Notes: generated by a model from the sequence alone, not told the origin. A stretch of 64,000 nucleotides of DNA from Clostridium intestinale DSM 6191 (GCF_900130055.1 NZ_FQXU01000003.1:1-64000), one strand, 5' to 3'; shown: positions 53,545 to 63,834, counted from the first letter of the stretch. Numbers and translations: made by a program.

Positions 53545-53850
53545 ATGTATGTTCAAAAGTGTGAAAATTGTTCTAATCAATTTACTAAAAAAACAATTCG
53601 AAAATCAATTATGTCTTGGATTGGTTACGAACCTATTGTGTGTGAAAAATGTAAAAGTATCCACTATGTTTATTTTAGAACAAGGATATTACTAAGTATT
53701 TTTATTGTTGTACCTGTATTACCTCCAATTATCTTTTCTCCGTATAGTTCATTTCCTGTCCTTATATTAGTCTATGTATTGTGGTATTCCTTATTAATAT
53801 TTAGCATACCATTTTTTGCTAGATACAGAATTGAAGAAAAAAATAAATAA
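53545..53850 (+). CDS. small zinc-ribbon membrane protein
   Basis: A 101-residue protein with two CxxC pairs, CENC near residue 6 and CEKC near 34, about 24 residues apart (zinc ribbon of the TIGR04104 type), then two transmembrane helices (about 45-68 and 72-92). Start ATG 53545 follows GGTG at short spacing; GTG 53533 is an alternative. Function unknown. Confidence 0.7.
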   Translation: MYVQKCENCSNQFTKKTIRKSIMSWIGYEPIVCEKCKSIHYVYFRTRILLSIFIVVPVLPPIIFSPYSSFPVLILVYVLWYSLLIFSIPFFARYRIEEKNK

Positions 53851-53898
53851 TAGAGCATATCCAATTTGCTAGAAGTGAATATAAAGAAAGGAACTAAT

Positions 53899-54444
53899 AT
53901 GATAAAATTAGAAACAGAGAGATTGATTATAAGGGATCATGTAGAAGAGGATATACATTCATTACATAAACTTATTTCGGATGAGAAGGTTATGTATTAT
54001 TTACCTGAAATCAAAACAAACAGTTTGGATGAATCAATGGAAAATCTTTATGAAGCAATAAAGGAAAGTAAGCTTGAAAACAGAACAAAATATTACTTCG
54101 GGATTGTATTAAAAGATAGTAATGAATATGTAGGGGAAATAGGGTATACAGTTTTAATTGATTCTCCAGAGGGAAAAGTTGTGAATTTAGGATACTTCAT
54201 ATTGCAAAATTATTGGGGAAAAGGTTTTACATCTGAGGCAACAAAAGAAGTTATTAATTATGCCTTTAAGCAAGGTGATGTTATTAAGGTTGAGACTGGA
54301 TGTATTAAAGACAATGCTGGTTCAGAAAAAGTTATGAAAAGTATAGGCATGATTAAAGAAGGTGAATTTAAGAAACATGTTTTATTAAATTCAAGACTTT
54401 ATGATAGAGTAGAGTATGGATTATTAAAGGAAGAGTGGCTTTAG
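53899..54444 (+). CDS. GNAT-family N-acetyltransferase (RimJ/RimL-like)
   Basis: A 181-residue acetyltransferase opening with KLETERLIIRDHVEEDIHSLHKL, followed by YFILQNYWGKGFTSEATKEVINYAF (motif A) and GSEKVMKSIGMIKEG. The start is ATG 53899 after AAAGGA; an upstream in-frame ATG at 53866 has no ribosome site. The substrate is unknown. Confidence 0.87.
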   Translation: MIKLETERLIIRDHVEEDIHSLHKLISDEKVMYYLPEIKTNSLDESMENLYEAIKESKLENRTKYYFGIVLKDSNEYVGEIGYTVLIDSPEGKVVNLGYFILQNYWGKGFTSEATKEVINYAFKQGDVIKVETGCIKDNAGSEKVMKSIGMIKEGEFKKHVLLNSRLYDRVEYGLLKEEWL

Positions 54445-54470
54445 AAATTTAAGTATAGAGGTGATAATTT

Positions 54471-54983
54471 ATGATAAGAATTGAATTAATAGAAGAAGAG
54501 GATTTTAATAAAGTTATTGAATGGAATTTAGATAAAACATCAGATTTTTTATTGCAATGGGCAGGAGAATCTTACAAGTATCCATTAACTCTTGAGCAAA
54601 TTAAAGAGCATTATTATAATAATATTAAAAATAATGTTCATGATATGTACAAGATTATATGGAATGACAATAATGAAATTATAGGTACTGTTGAACTTGC
54701 TGAAAGAGATAAAGAAAATAAGATGGGAAGAGTATCTAGATTTTTAATAGGTGATGAAAGATATAGAGGAAATGGTTTAGGAACTGAGGTTTTGAAAAAA
54801 ATTACCCAAATAGGGTTTGAAAAGTTTAGCTTCGATAAAATTACTTTAGGTGTGTTTGAACATAATATAGGAGCTATTAAGTGTTATGAAAAAGCGGGAT
54901 TTAAAAAACAAAAATTTATAGAGAAAGCTAAAAAAGGCTCAGATGGATATTGGAATTTATTTGAGATGGAGATTTTAAGATAG
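54471..54983 (+). CDS. GNAT-family N-acetyltransferase
   Basis: A 170-residue acetyltransferase with RFLIGDERYRGNGLGTEVLKKITQIGF (motif A in outline) and LGVFEHNIGAIKCYEKAGFKK. WAGESYKYPLT near residue 30 is typical of a GNAT group found in Firmicutes. GAGGTGA precedes the ATG. It runs towards rarA, 17 bases downstream. Confidence 0.86.
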   Translation: MIRIELIEEEDFNKVIEWNLDKTSDFLLQWAGESYKYPLTLEQIKEHYYNNIKNNVHDMYKIIWNDNNEIIGTVELAERDKENKMGRVSRFLIGDERYRGNGLGTEVLKKITQIGFEKFSFDKITLGVFEHNIGAIKCYEKAGFKKQKFIEKAKKGSDGYWNLFEMEILR

Positions 54984-55000
54984 AGAAATGAGGAAATGTA

Positions 55001-56275
55001 ATGTATAAACCTTTAGCGGATAAGGTCAGACCTAGAAATATAGATGAAGTGTTTGGACAGAAGCATATTTTAGGTGAAGGTAAGATTTTAAATAGAATAA
55101 TTAAAAGTAACAGGATTTCTAATATGATATTTTACGGACCTCCTGGTATTGGGAAAACTACGGTAGCCAATATTATTGCAGAAACTTCGAATAGGAGATT
55201 TTATAAGTTAAATGCAACTAATGCTTCTTTAAAAGATATTCAGCAGATCGTAAGTGAACTTGATACCTTTATGGGGAGTAATGGAGTTGTTTTATATTTA
55301 GATGAGATTCAGAACTTTAATAAAAAACAACAGCAGTCTTTATTAGAGTTTATAGAAGATGGAAGAATTACCTTAATAGCGTCTACTACAGAAAATCCCT
55401 TCCATTATATTTTTAAGGCGATTTTAAGTAGAAGTACTATTTTTGAATTTAAGCCATTAGAGAAAAATGATGTTATAGATGCTTTAAGAAGAGCAAGGGA
55501 TTTGGCACAGGAGGATTATAGAGGAGTAGATATAGAAGTTACTTTAGAGGGTTATGAATTTTTTGCCGATTCTGCTAATGGAGATGTGAGAAAAGCTATT
55601 AATGGTTTAGAAGTAGCACTTTATTCAACTAATCCAAATAGTGAAGGAAAAATAATAATTGATAAAGAAGTTGCAGCGGACTCGGTGCAAAAAAAGATAC
55701 TTAACTATGACATTAGTGGAGATGCTCATTATGATATTTTAAGTGCTTTTCAAAAATCAATAAGAGGAAGTGACCCAAATGCAGCTATTCATTATCTAGC
55801 TAGGTTAGTTAAGGCAGGAGACTTAGTATCTATATGTAGAAGATTAATGGTCATTTCTGCTGAGGATATAGGCCTTGCATATCCTCAAGGAGTATCTATA
55901 GTTAAAGCTTGCGTTGATAGTGCTAATATGTTAGGCTTTCCAGAAGCAAGAATACCTTTAGCTCATGCTACGATTTTATTAGCAACAGCACCTAAATCAA
56001 ACTCAGCTATTTTAGCTATTGATAAGGCTATGAGTGATTTAGATACTATGGATATAGATGATATCCCCCTTCATCTAAAAGATGCTCATTATGCTGGTGC
56101 ACAAACTTTAGGCAGAGGGATAGAATACAAATATCCACATAATTATGAAAATCATTATATAGAGCAGCAGTATTTGCCTGATAATATTAAAGATAGAGTT
56201 TATTATGAAGAGCAAAATAATAAATATGAAGAAAGTATAAAGAAGTATTGGAAGGTAATAAAAGTTAAAAAATAA
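55001..56275 (+). CDS. rarA: replication-associated recombination protein A (RarA/MgsA, AAA+)
   Basis: A 424-residue clamp-loader-like AAA+ ATPase that acts at stalled replication forks. Walker A is GPPGIGKTT near residue 46, Walker B is LYLDEIQNF, and the arginine-finger/sensor region ALRRARDLAQ follows. The C-terminal MgsA domain has AIHYLARLVKAGDLVSICRRLMVISAEDIGLAYPQ. It is likely cotranscribed with the preceding GNAT gene. Confidence 0.94.
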   Translation: MYKPLADKVRPRNIDEVFGQKHILGEGKILNRIIKSNRISNMIFYGPPGIGKTTVANIIAETSNRRFYKLNATNASLKDIQQIVSELDTFMGSNGVVLYLDEIQNFNKKQQQSLLEFIEDGRITLIASTTENPFHYIFKAILSRSTIFEFKPLEKNDVIDALRRARDLAQEDYRGVDIEVTLEGYEFFADSANGDVRKAINGLEVALYSTNPNSEGKIIIDKEVAADSVQKKILNYDISGDAHYDILSAFQKSIRGSDPNAAIHYLARLVKAGDLVSICRRLMVISAEDIGLAYPQGVSIVKACVDSANMLGFPEARIPLAHATILLATAPKSNSAILAIDKAMSDLDTMDIDDIPLHLKDAHYAGAQTLGRGIEYKYPHNYENHYIEQQYLPDNIKDRVYYEEQNNKYEESIKKYWKVIKVKK

Positions 56276-56341
56276 TAGTTATTGTTTGCAGCATAATAAC
56301 TTGATATAATTGAGTTAAAATCAATTAAGGAGATGTTTATT

Positions 56342-58039
56342 TTGAAGTCTAGACTTAAAAGTATTACGATTATAAGAAGTTTTATAGTACTATCTCTAGT
56401 TGCGGTATTAGTTACAGTAGGGGTTGGAATATTTGGATACATAGGAGTTAAAAAGGTAAATAACAATATTGATATGATGTATACCGAAAGAGTAGAACCT
56501 TTAGGCCTTAGTGCTGGAATAAGAGGCGAGTTTGCAAACATAAGAATAGAAACTCATAAAACTATAATAAAATATGATAAAAAATATATTGAAACTATAA
56601 ATAAACATTATGACAAAATTAATGATTATTTAAAAGAGTATTCAGCTTTAAATCTTGATGAAAATGAGAAAAGGGAATTAGATGTATTTAATAAAAATTA
56701 CGATTCGTACAAAAATACATGGACAGTAATTGAAGGAGATTTATCTAAAGGAAAACCCATGTCAGAATATGACTACAGTAAGCTTTCGGAATATGCAACT
56801 AATGGAGAAACAGCTTTATTTAACTTAAAGACATATGATATTGAAGAAGCTGCAAAGCTTAATGAGGAAAGTCAGGATATTTATGCAAAGACAGCTAAAA
56901 ACTTGAATTTGATTATATCTTTAGCTGTAGTAGGATTTTTGCTTATTTCAGCTACTATTATAACAGTTATTAGAAAAGCATCTAAAACTATGACAGGTAA
57001 AATTGAACAGCTTGCAACAGGCGATTTTACAGTAGACTTTAGCACAGACAGTGAAAATGAATTTGGGGTTATGAGTAATACCTTGCATAAAACTGTAGGG
57101 GATATATCTGAAACCATAAAACTTATTAAAAATAACTCAGAAGAGATAAGCAGAAAATCAGAAAATTTAGCAGCTACAGCAGAAGAAATGTCTGCTTCCT
57201 CAACTAACGTAAACTTTTCAATTCAAGAAGTAGCTAAGGGAACAACTGGACAAAGTGAGGAGATTATGAATATCAATGGTATATTATCAGACTTCTCAAA
57301 TGATCTTGATGAAATAGTTTCGGCTATAAGAGTTATAGAAACTAACTCAAAAACTAGCGAGACTTTAGTGAATAACAGCGAACAATATGTACAAGCGCTT
57401 ATGAAGTCTATTGATGAAGTATCTACAAAATTTAAGGATGTAGTAAGTAAAATCAATAATTTAAGTAGTAATGTAGACAAGATAAGTGAAATAACAAACT
57501 TAATCAATAGTGTAGCAGAACAAACTAACCTTTTAGCTCTTAATGCATCCATAGAAGCTGCTAGAGCTGGAGAACATGGTAGAGGATTTGCTGTTGTAGC
57601 AGAAGAAATAAGAAAACTTGCTGAACAAAGTAAAACCTCATCAGAAAATATCTATACCCTAATAAGAGACATAGGTGTAGAGAAAAACATGGTTGTTGAT
57701 ACAACTAAAGTCATGGAAAATGAATTACATAACCAAATAAATGTAATAAGTAGTATCACAGATTCTTTTGAGAAAGTTTTTGATTCTATAAATGAAAACA
57801 CACCAAGAATTAAAACAGCTACAGTTTCATTAAATAATTTAGATAATCAAAAGAATACTATATTAAGTAAAATAGAAGACTTATCAGCAGTGTCAGAGGA
57901 AGTAACAGCATCTACAGAAGAAATAGCTTCATCTTCAGATGAAATGAATAGTTCTTCAGAGGACGTTGCAAACTCAGCACAAGCACTTAATGATATGTCA
58001 GAAGAAATGATAACTAATATAAATAAGTTTAAATTATAA
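56342..58039 (+). CDS. methyl-accepting chemotaxis protein
   Basis: A 565-residue chemoreceptor: TM1 (about 10-32), a four-helix-bundle ligand domain (about 35-185), TM2 (about 188-208), HAMP, and a signalling domain to the end. The tip contains [30 protein letters not shown] and the flanking [15 protein letters not shown] coiled coil. I chose TTG 56342, nine bases after AAGGAG; an ATG at 56333 touches the ribosome site. No CheW-interacting genes are next to it. Confidence 0.93.
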   Translation: MKSRLKSITIIRSFIVLSLVAVLVTVGVGIFGYIGVKKVNNNIDMMYTERVEPLGLSAGIRGEFANIRIETHKTIIKYDKKYIETINKHYDKINDYLKEYSALNLDENEKRELDVFNKNYDSYKNTWTVIEGDLSKGKPMSEYDYSKLSEYATNGETALFNLKTYDIEEAAKLNEESQDIYAKTAKNLNLIISLAVVGFLLISATIITVIRKASKTMTGKIEQLATGDFTVDFSTDSENEFGVMSNTLHKTVGDISETIKLIKNNSEEISRKSENLAATAEEMSASSTNVNFSIQEVAKGTTGQSEEIMNINGILSDFSNDLDEIVSAIRVIETNSKTSETLVNNSEQYVQALMKSIDEVSTKFKDVVSKINNLSSNVDKISEITNLINSVAEQTNLLALNASIEAARAGEHGRGFAVVAEEIRKLAEQSKTSSENIYTLIRDIGVEKNMVVDTTKVMENELHNQINVISSITDSFEKVFDSINENTPRIKTATVSLNNLDNQKNTILSKIEDLSAVSEEVTASTEEIASSSDEMNSSSEDVANSAQALNDMSEEMITNINKFKL

Positions 58040-58045
58040 AGAGTA

Positions 58046-58084
58046 AAAAATATCTTCAGGAAGGATTTTCTTGAAGATATTTTT
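58046..58084 (+). terminator. terminator after the chemoreceptor gene
   Basis: AAAAATATCTTCA (58046-58058) with TGAAGATATTTTT (58072-58084). Confidence 0.8.
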
Positions 58085-58135
58085 GCTTTATAGAATATTA
58101 GTTTAATATTCTATAACAAGTAAATACTTTCATTG

Positions 58136-58164
58136 TTGACAGTAAAGGTCGGATTTGCTATTAT
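58136..58164 (+). promoter_or_regulatory. promoter of the isc-mnmA operon
   Basis: TTGACA (58136-58141) and TATTAT (58159-58164) with a 17-bp spacer. GGTCGGAT lies within the spacer and AGTCGGCT about 40 bases later. Both resemble halves of clostridial IscR sites (CCGACTA..TAGTCGG), so IscR may repress its own promoter, but the sites are single halves. Confidence 0.7.
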
Positions 58165-58211
58165 TATAAAATAAAGTTTATCATTTTAGTCGGCTTTAAG
58201 GAGTGATTTTT

Positions 58212-58673
58212 TTGAAATTATCTACTAAGGGTAGATATGGTGTAAAAGCTATGGTTGATTTAGCAATACATTATGGACTGGACCCTGTATCAATTAAAAC
58301 TATATCTGAAAGACAAAATATATCCGAATATTATTTAGAACAATTATTTTCACCACTTAGAAAAGCAAAGCTTCTGAAAAGTATAAGAGGTGCACAAGGA
58401 GGATATATACTAAACAAAGATCCTAAAGAAATAAAAGTTTCTGATATAATGGAGATTTTAGAAGGACCAGTTGAAATAGCAGAGTGTATTGATGGGGTTG
58501 TCTGCGATAACCTAGATTGTTGTGCAACCAGGCTTTTATGGAAAAAAATTAAGGAAAGTATTGATGAAGTTATGGAATCTGTAACTTTACAAGACATTGT
58601 TGACGACTATAACAGTATGAAAACAAAAAATTCTTTGATAAAAATGGAGAAGAGGAGTGATAACAATGAATAA
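58212..58673 (+). CDS. iscR: IscR-like Rrf2-family [2Fe-2S] regulator
   Basis: A 153-residue Rrf2 protein with the winged helix at the N-terminus (KLSTKGRYGVKAMVDLA) and cluster cysteines Cys92, Cys98 and Cys104 (CIDGVVCDNLDCC) at the same numbers as in E. coli IscR. The fourth ligand position, His107 in E. coli, is Arg here, so the ligation may differ. The start is TTG 58212 after AAGGAGTG. It overlaps iscS by 8 bases. Confidence 0.92.
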   Translation: MKLSTKGRYGVKAMVDLAIHYGLDPVSIKTISERQNISEYYLEQLFSPLRKAKLLKSIRGAQGGYILNKDPKEIKVSDIMEILEGPVEIAECIDGVVCDNLDCCATRLLWKKIKESIDEVMESVTLQDIVDDYNSMKTKNSLIKMEKRSDNNE

Positions 58674-59850
58674 AACAGTTTACATGGATTATTCAGCTAC
58701 TACATATGTTAAACCAGAAGTTCTAGAAGAAATGATGCCATATTTTACTCAAAGTTTCGGAAATCCATCATCATTTTATGGAATTTCTAGAGATACAAAA
58801 AGAGCTATAGATAAAGCTAGAGAAAGAGTTGCAAAGCCCTTAAATGCAGACTCTTCAGAAATATACTTTACTGGTGGCGGATCAGAAGCAGATAACTGGG
58901 CCATTAAAGGTGTAGCATTTGCCCAAAAGAAAAAAGGAAATCATATTATTACAACTAAAATAGAGCACCATGCGGTATTACATACTTGCGAATGGTTAGA
59001 GAAAAATGGATTTGAAGTAACTTACCTAGATGTTGATTCAGAAGGTTTTATAAGAATAGAAGACTTAGTAAATGCAATTAAAGATACAACTATATTAGTT
59101 TCTGTAATGTTTGCAAACAATGAAATAGGAACTATTCAACCTATAAAAGAGATTGGTGAAATCTGTAGAGAGAAAAGAATAATTTTCCATACAGATGCAG
59201 TTCAAGCAATCGGAAATTTAGAGATAGATGTTAAAGACATGAACATCGACCTACTATCTTTAGCTGGACATAAATTCTATGGTCCTAAAGGAGTAGGAGC
59301 TCTCTATATAAGAAAAGGTGTAAGAATAGATAATTTAATCCACGGTGGTGGGCAAGAAAGAGCAAGAAGAGCAGGAACAGAAAATATAGCTGGAGTTGTA
59401 GGACTTGGTAAAGCTATGGAACTTGCTTATGAAAACCTAGAAGAACACACTAAGGCTATGGAAGTTCTTAGAGAGAAACTAATAGATGGACTATTAAAAG
59501 TGCCACATACAAAGTTAAATGGACCAAGAGGTGATAAGAGATTACCTGGTAATGTTAACGTAGGTTTTGAATTTATTGAAGGAGAGTCAATACTTCTTTC
59601 ATTAGATTTTGAAGGTGTTTGTGCGTCTTCAGGTAGTGCTTGTACGTCTGGTTCTCTAGATCCATCTCATGTACTTTTAGCTATAGGATTACCTCATGAA
59701 AAAGCTCATGGATCTTTAAGATTGTCTTTAGGAGATGGAAACACAGAAGAAGAGGTGGATTACGTTTTAGAAGTTGTACCTCCAATTATAGAAAGATTAA
59801 GAAATATGTCTCCACTATGGGAAGACTTTTTAAAGAAAGGGGAAAAATAA
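58666..59850 (+). CDS. iscS: cysteine desulfurase
   Basis: A 394-residue PLP enzyme that supplies sulfur from cysteine. The PLP lysine is in SLAGHKFYGPKG, the sulfur-carrying Cys in SSGSACTSGS, and YMDYSATT is near the start. The start is ATG 58666 behind GAGGAG. It gives sulfur to IscU and, through the next gene, to tRNA thiolation. Confidence 0.97.
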   Translation: MNKTVYMDYSATTYVKPEVLEEMMPYFTQSFGNPSSFYGISRDTKRAIDKARERVAKPLNADSSEIYFTGGGSEADNWAIKGVAFAQKKKGNHIITTKIEHHAVLHTCEWLEKNGFEVTYLDVDSEGFIRIEDLVNAIKDTTILVSVMFANNEIGTIQPIKEIGEICREKRIIFHTDAVQAIGNLEIDVKDMNIDLLSLAGHKFYGPKGVGALYIRKGVRIDNLIHGGGQERARRAGTENIAGVVGLGKAMELAYENLEEHTKAMEVLREKLIDGLLKVPHTKLNGPRGDKRLPGNVNVGFEFIEGESILLSLDFEGVCASSGSACTSGSLDPSHVLLAIGLPHEKAHGSLRLSLGDGNTEEEVDYVLEVVPPIIERLRNMSPLWEDFLKKGEK

Positions 59851-59851
59851 T

Positions 59852-60289
59852 ATGATATATAGTGACAAAGTAATGGACCATTTTAGAAATCCTAGAAACG
59901 TAGGTGAAATCGAAGACGCAAACGGTGTTGGAGAAGTTGGAAACGCTAAATGCGGAGATATAATGAAAATATACTTAAAGGTTGAAGATAATGTAATAAA
60001 AGATGCTAAATTCAAAACTTTTGGTTGTGGATCAGCAATTGCATCATCATCAATGGCTACAGAACTAATAATAGGAAAAACTTTAGAAGATGCTTGGGAA
60101 TTAACTAATAAAGCAGTAGCAGAAGCTTTAGATGGACTTCCACCAGTTAAAATGCACTGTTCAGTTTTAGCAGAAGAAGCTATTCATAAAGCTATAAATG
60201 ATTATAGAAAAAACGCTGGATTAGATTTAACAGGTTGGGATTTTGAAGAACATGATGATATTCATGACCATGTTCATGGTGATGAATAA
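59852..60289 (+). CDS. iscU: iron-sulfur cluster scaffold (IscU/NifU N-terminal type)
   Basis: A 145-residue scaffold with the three cluster-ligating cysteines in NAKCGDIMKIY, FGCGSAIASSSM and KMHCSVLAEEA. It ends in a His/Asp-rich tail (EEHDDIHDHVHGDE) typical of clostridial NifU-type proteins. It starts one base after iscS ends. Confidence 0.95.
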   Translation: MIYSDKVMDHFRNPRNVGEIEDANGVGEVGNAKCGDIMKIYLKVEDNVIKDAKFKTFGCGSAIASSSMATELIIGKTLEDAWELTNKAVAEALDGLPPVKMHCSVLAEEAIHKAINDYRKNAGLDLTGWDFEEHDDIHDHVHGDE

Positions 60290-60304
60290 TATAAAGGTGG
60301 TTTT

Positions 60305-61381
60305 ATGAAAAAGAAAGTTGTTGTAGGTATGAGCGGAGGGGTTGATTCCTCTGTTGCAGCATACCTCTTAAAAGAACAAGGTTATGACGTTATAGGAGTA
60401 ACCATGCAAGTATGGCAAGAAGATAAGGAATATGAAGAAAGAGAAGGTGGATGCTGTTCACTATCAGCTGTAGATGATGCTAGAAGAGTGGCAGATAAGC
60501 TGGGTATTCCTTTTTACGTTCTAAACTTTAGAGATAGCTTTAAAGAAAAAGTTATAGACTACTTTGTAGATGAATACTTAGAAGGAAAAACTCCAAACCC
60601 TTGTGTAGCTTGTAATAAATATCTTAAATTTGATGAATTATTAAGAAAAGCAGAAGGAATAGGAGCAGAATACGTAGCTACAGGACATTATGCAAAAATA
60701 GCTAAAGAAAATGGTAGATATAATCTTATAAAAAGTGATGATGATAGAAAAGATCAAACCTACGCTTTATATAACCTTACTCAATACCAACTTGAGCACA
60801 CATTAATGCCTTGTGGAGAATACACTAAAGATAAAATAAGAGAAATAGCGAAAGAAATTGGCTTGGCTGTTCATAATAAGAAAGATAGCCAAGAAATATG
60901 TTTTGTTAGTGATAACAATCATGGTAACTATATAACTTTAGCTAAACCTGGTACAGTTAAAACTGGTAAATTTGTTGATAAATTTGGTAATGTACTTGGA
61001 GAACATAAAGGAATTGTATACTATACAATAGGTCAAAGAAAAGGACTAGGAATAGCCCTTGGAAGACCTGTATTTGTTACTGATATAAACCCAATGACAA
61101 ATGAAGTAGTCCTTGGACCAGAAGAAGACATATTTAAAACAGATCTAATAGCTAAAGATTTAAACTTTATAACTTTCGATAAGTTAGATAAAGAAATAGA
61201 AGTTACAGCTAAGATGAGATATGCTGCAAAACCAGCTAAAGCAATTGTTTCACCTTATGAAGATGGTAAGGTAAAAGTTAGCTTTAAGGATAAGCAGAGA
61301 GCCATCACAAAAGGTCAATCAGTAGTATTCTATGATGGAAACAATGTAGTTGGCGGTGGAATAATAGAAAGTATTCTATAG
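60305..61381 (+). CDS. mnmA: tRNA 2-thiouridine synthetase
   Basis: A 358-residue enzyme that thiolates U34 of tRNA-Lys/Glu/Gln. The PP-loop is [17 protein letters not shown], the catalytic Cys is in [13 protein letters not shown] and the second Cys in [10 protein letters not shown]. It ends the isc operon, so the sulfur donor and user are made together. AAAGGTGG precedes the ATG. Confidence 0.96.
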   Translation: MKKKVVVGMSGGVDSSVAAYLLKEQGYDVIGVTMQVWQEDKEYEEREGGCCSLSAVDDARRVADKLGIPFYVLNFRDSFKEKVIDYFVDEYLEGKTPNPCVACNKYLKFDELLRKAEGIGAEYVATGHYAKIAKENGRYNLIKSDDDRKDQTYALYNLTQYQLEHTLMPCGEYTKDKIREIAKEIGLAVHNKKDSQEICFVSDNNHGNYITLAKPGTVKTGKFVDKFGNVLGEHKGIVYYTIGQRKGLGIALGRPVFVTDINPMTNEVVLGPEEDIFKTDLIAKDLNFITFDKLDKEIEVTAKMRYAAKPAKAIVSPYEDGKVKVSFKDKQRAITKGQSVVFYDGNNVVGGGIIESIL

Positions 61382-61386
61382 AACTT

Positions 61387-61423
61387 AAAAAGAGCTTTTG
61401 GGAGAAACCAAGAGCTCTTTTTT
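61387..61423. terminator. terminator between mnmA and the LysR gene
   Basis: AAAAGAGCT and AGCTCTTTT (with inner TGG/CCA pairing) with a T run; it lies beside the end of the minus-strand LysR gene. Confidence 0.85.
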
Positions 61424-62275
61424 CTATCTGTTTATATATTCCTTTGATATATCAATAAAACTTTTAAGTGAAGCATTAAGTTTTACATGGTCATTTACTA
61501 CAAATTTAAGCTTAAGTTTCTTAAAATATTCACCTAAATCATAAACATGAAAATCATTATTTTTAGGCAAAATACTTTTAGGCAGAAGAGACACACCTAG
61601 ACCACTATTTACGCCATTAAGAATAGATTCCAAAGTATCAAACTCTAGGATGTTAACTGGACTTAAGTGGTTAGTAGCAAACCATTTTTTTATAAGCTTA
61701 CCATAGGGACAGTAAGTATCTGTATTTACTATTATTGGTGTGGTTATATTATTAATATCCTTAATAGGTTTAGAAGAGATTAAAGCCGTCTCCTCCATGA
61801 AACTAAAAACTTCCTTAAACTTAATAGACGGATATTCATCATATATAAAGGCACCATCTAGCTCATGTTTAGAAAGTTTATCTAAAAGAACTTCTTGTTT
61901 ATCGGTTTTTAATACTAAAGATACAGAAGGATTTTTATCGTAAAATAAAGCAAATAACTTAGGTAGTCTAGAGGCAGAAATAGTTTGTGTAGCTCCAATT
62001 GTAAGTTTAGAACTAATTTTAGAAGGGGAGAACTCTTCTGTAACTTCAGCCACTAACCTAATAATTTTATCAGCATACTCAAGTAGTTTCTCTCCATTGG
62101 GAGTAACAGTTACACCTCTATTATTCCTTGTAAATAAAGTAGTATTTAGTTCATTTTCAAGAACCTTAATTCTCATAGTTATATTAGACTGTGCATATCC
62201 AAGGTTTAATGCAGCTTTTGATATAGACTTTTCACAAGCAACCATTTGAAATATTCTTAAATCGTTAATTTCCAT
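61424..62275 (-). CDS. LysR-family transcriptional regulator
   Basis: A 283-residue LysR regulator with the winged helix at 1-60 (EINDLRIFQMVACEKSISKAALNLGYAQSNITMRIKVLENEL in outline) and a periplasmic-binding-like effector domain from about 88. It is divergent from the DUF4865 gene, the usual arrangement for a regulator and its target. The inducer is unknown. Confidence 0.92.
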   Translation of the reverse strand: MEINDLRIFQMVACEKSISKAALNLGYAQSNITMRIKVLENELNTTLFTRNNRGVTVTPNGEKLLEYADKIIRLVAEVTEEFSPSKISSKLTIGATQTISASRLPKLFALFYDKNPSVSLVLKTDKQEVLLDKLSKHELDGAFIYDEYPSIKFKEVFSFMEETALISSKPIKDINNITTPIIVNTDTYCPYGKLIKKWFATNHLSPVNILEFDTLESILNGVNSGLGVSLLPKSILPKNNDFHVYDLGEYFKKLKLKFVVNDHVKLNASLKSFIDISKEYINR

Positions 62276-62446
62276 AGTAGAAAACCTTTCAGAAAAATTA
62301 TTCTATATTGTGATATCACTAAAAATGATATTAGCCATTATTTATAAGTATTATACAGCTTTTATTTAGGGAGTTAAACTATAATTGTAAAAACAAATAT
62401 AACTATTCTTATAATTAATGAAAAATACAAGGAGGATGAAAGTAAA

Positions 62447-62992
62447 ATGATAGCAACACAATATAAGATTATATTACCCAGCAATTATGATATGAATATA
62501 ATAAAGGATAGAGTCAAAAATAATGGTCATAAAACCGATGGCTTTGAGGACTTAAAGATCAAACTATATCTAATAACGGAAAATGGAGAAAATAATAATC
62601 TACAAAACAGTTATTGTCCCTTATATATATGGAAAGACAGCAAGGGCTTAAATAAATTCCTATTTGATGGCTTTTATGATAATATAATAACTTCCTTTGG
62701 ATGGCAAAAAGTAAATGTAGGAATACCACTAATTGATACAACAACCCAGGATTTTAAAAATATAAAATACGTATTTGAAGTAACAAAAGAAATAAAACCT
62801 CAAGAAAGTTTGAAAAATTTAAAGGATGAAATAAAAAAGGATATGCCTAAACTTTACGATGTAGAGTATGTTGTTATTTATAATCCAGACAAATGGAAAT
62901 ACACTATCTTCTATTTTATAGAGGATTTAAGTAAAGTAAAAGCAGAAAAAGGGACAATTTATAATGTACTTCATATATCGGAAGGAAAATGA
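62447..62992 (+). CDS. DUF4865 family protein
   Basis: A 181-residue protein matching DUF4865 (PF16157): MIATQYKIILPSNYDMNIIKDRV, LYLITENGENNNLQNSYCPLYIWK and FDGFYDNIITSFGWQKVNVGIPL in outline. Function is unknown; relatives are often next to LysR genes, as here. AAGGAGG precedes the ATG at a long spacing (about 11 bases). Confidence 0.82.
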   Translation: MIATQYKIILPSNYDMNIIKDRVKNNGHKTDGFEDLKIKLYLITENGENNNLQNSYCPLYIWKDSKGLNKFLFDGFYDNIITSFGWQKVNVGIPLIDTTTQDFKNIKYVFEVTKEIKPQESLKNLKDEIKKDMPKLYDVEYVVIYNPDKWKYTIFYFIEDLSKVKAEKGTIYNVLHISEGK

Positions 62993-63033
62993 TAATAGAA
63001 ATATGTTTTAATATAATGTTGAAATGTATCATA

Positions 63034-63069
63034 AAAAACTACAGGTGAGATTGTCCACCTGTAGTTTTT
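63034..63069. terminator. bidirectional terminator
   Basis: AAAAACTACAGGTG (63034-63047) with CACCTGTAGTTTTT (63056-63069). Confidence 0.88.
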
Positions 63070-63101
63070 AATAAAAGAAAAGTATGTATCACTATCAGTA
63101 G

Positions 63102-63722
63102 TTAAATACTCAGAATATCAATATCGTATTCCATCCTTTTAGCTGTAGCAACAGCAATTTCTTCACCTAAAAGTTTCTTAATAATGTAAAATGACATATT
63201 AATTCCAGCAGATATACCACCCGAAGTAATGATAGGAGACTCATCGACAAACTTAACATTACGCTGGACATTAATTTTAGTATACTCTTTTTCTAACCTA
63301 TCAATATCCATCCAATGTGTTGTAGCTTGTTTTCCTTCTAATAAACCAGCCTCAGCCAATAAAAATGCACCAGTGCAGACAGATGCCATTATATCCACAT
63401 GATTCATATTAGATTTAATCCAGCTTATAATCTTTGGATTATGAATTTCAATTTCTTCTGCTCCATATCCCCCAGGTATAATTAAAATATCAAACTGTGG
63501 AGCGTCACAGAAATCATAATCAGGCTGAATCTTTAACCCATTACGAGCTTTTATTAAGTCTTTTGTCTCAGCTACTGTATGTACTTTGAAGGGTTTTTCA
63601 TTGCATCCCATATATGTAGCAATTGAAAATACCTCAAAAGGACCAGCAAAATCTAATACCTCAACTTCATTAAAAAGTAAAATACCTATATTTTTCTGTT
63701 CTAACACTTTCTTATCCTCCAT
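63102..63722 (-). CDS. DJ-1/PfpI-family protein (GATase1-like)
   Basis: A 206-residue protein with the DJ-1/PfpI fold: VEVLDFAGPFEVFSIA, IIPGGYGAEEI, and the nucleophile elbow ASVCTGAFLLAEAGLLEG with Cys116, then TSGGISAGINM. The ThiJ-type members related to isonitrile hydratase share this arrangement; no AraC domain is fused. The role is not predictable. It is a single gene. Confidence 0.88.
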   Translation of the reverse strand: MEDKKVLEQKNIGILLFNEVEVLDFAGPFEVFSIATYMGCNEKPFKVHTVAETKDLIKARNGLKIQPDYDFCDAPQFDILIIPGGYGAEEIEIHNPKIISWIKSNMNHVDIMASVCTGAFLLAEAGLLEGKQATTHWMDIDRLEKEYTKINVQRNVKFVDESPIITSGGISAGINMSFYIIKKLLGEEIAVATAKRMEYDIDILSI

Positions 63723-63784
63723 ATATTTTACTTTTATTATATCTTCATATTAACCTAATTGAATAGTTAATTTATATGCTTTCA

Positions 63785-63814
63785 TTGAATTAGCTGTAAA
63801 AAATGCTATATAAT
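63785..63814 (+). promoter_or_regulatory. promoter of the leader/methyltransferase unit
   Basis: TTGAAT (63785-63790) and TATAAT (63809-63814) with an 18-bp spacer, placing the transcript start near 63821. Confidence 0.6.
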
Positions 63815-63834
63815 AACTATATAAGGAAATAGAA

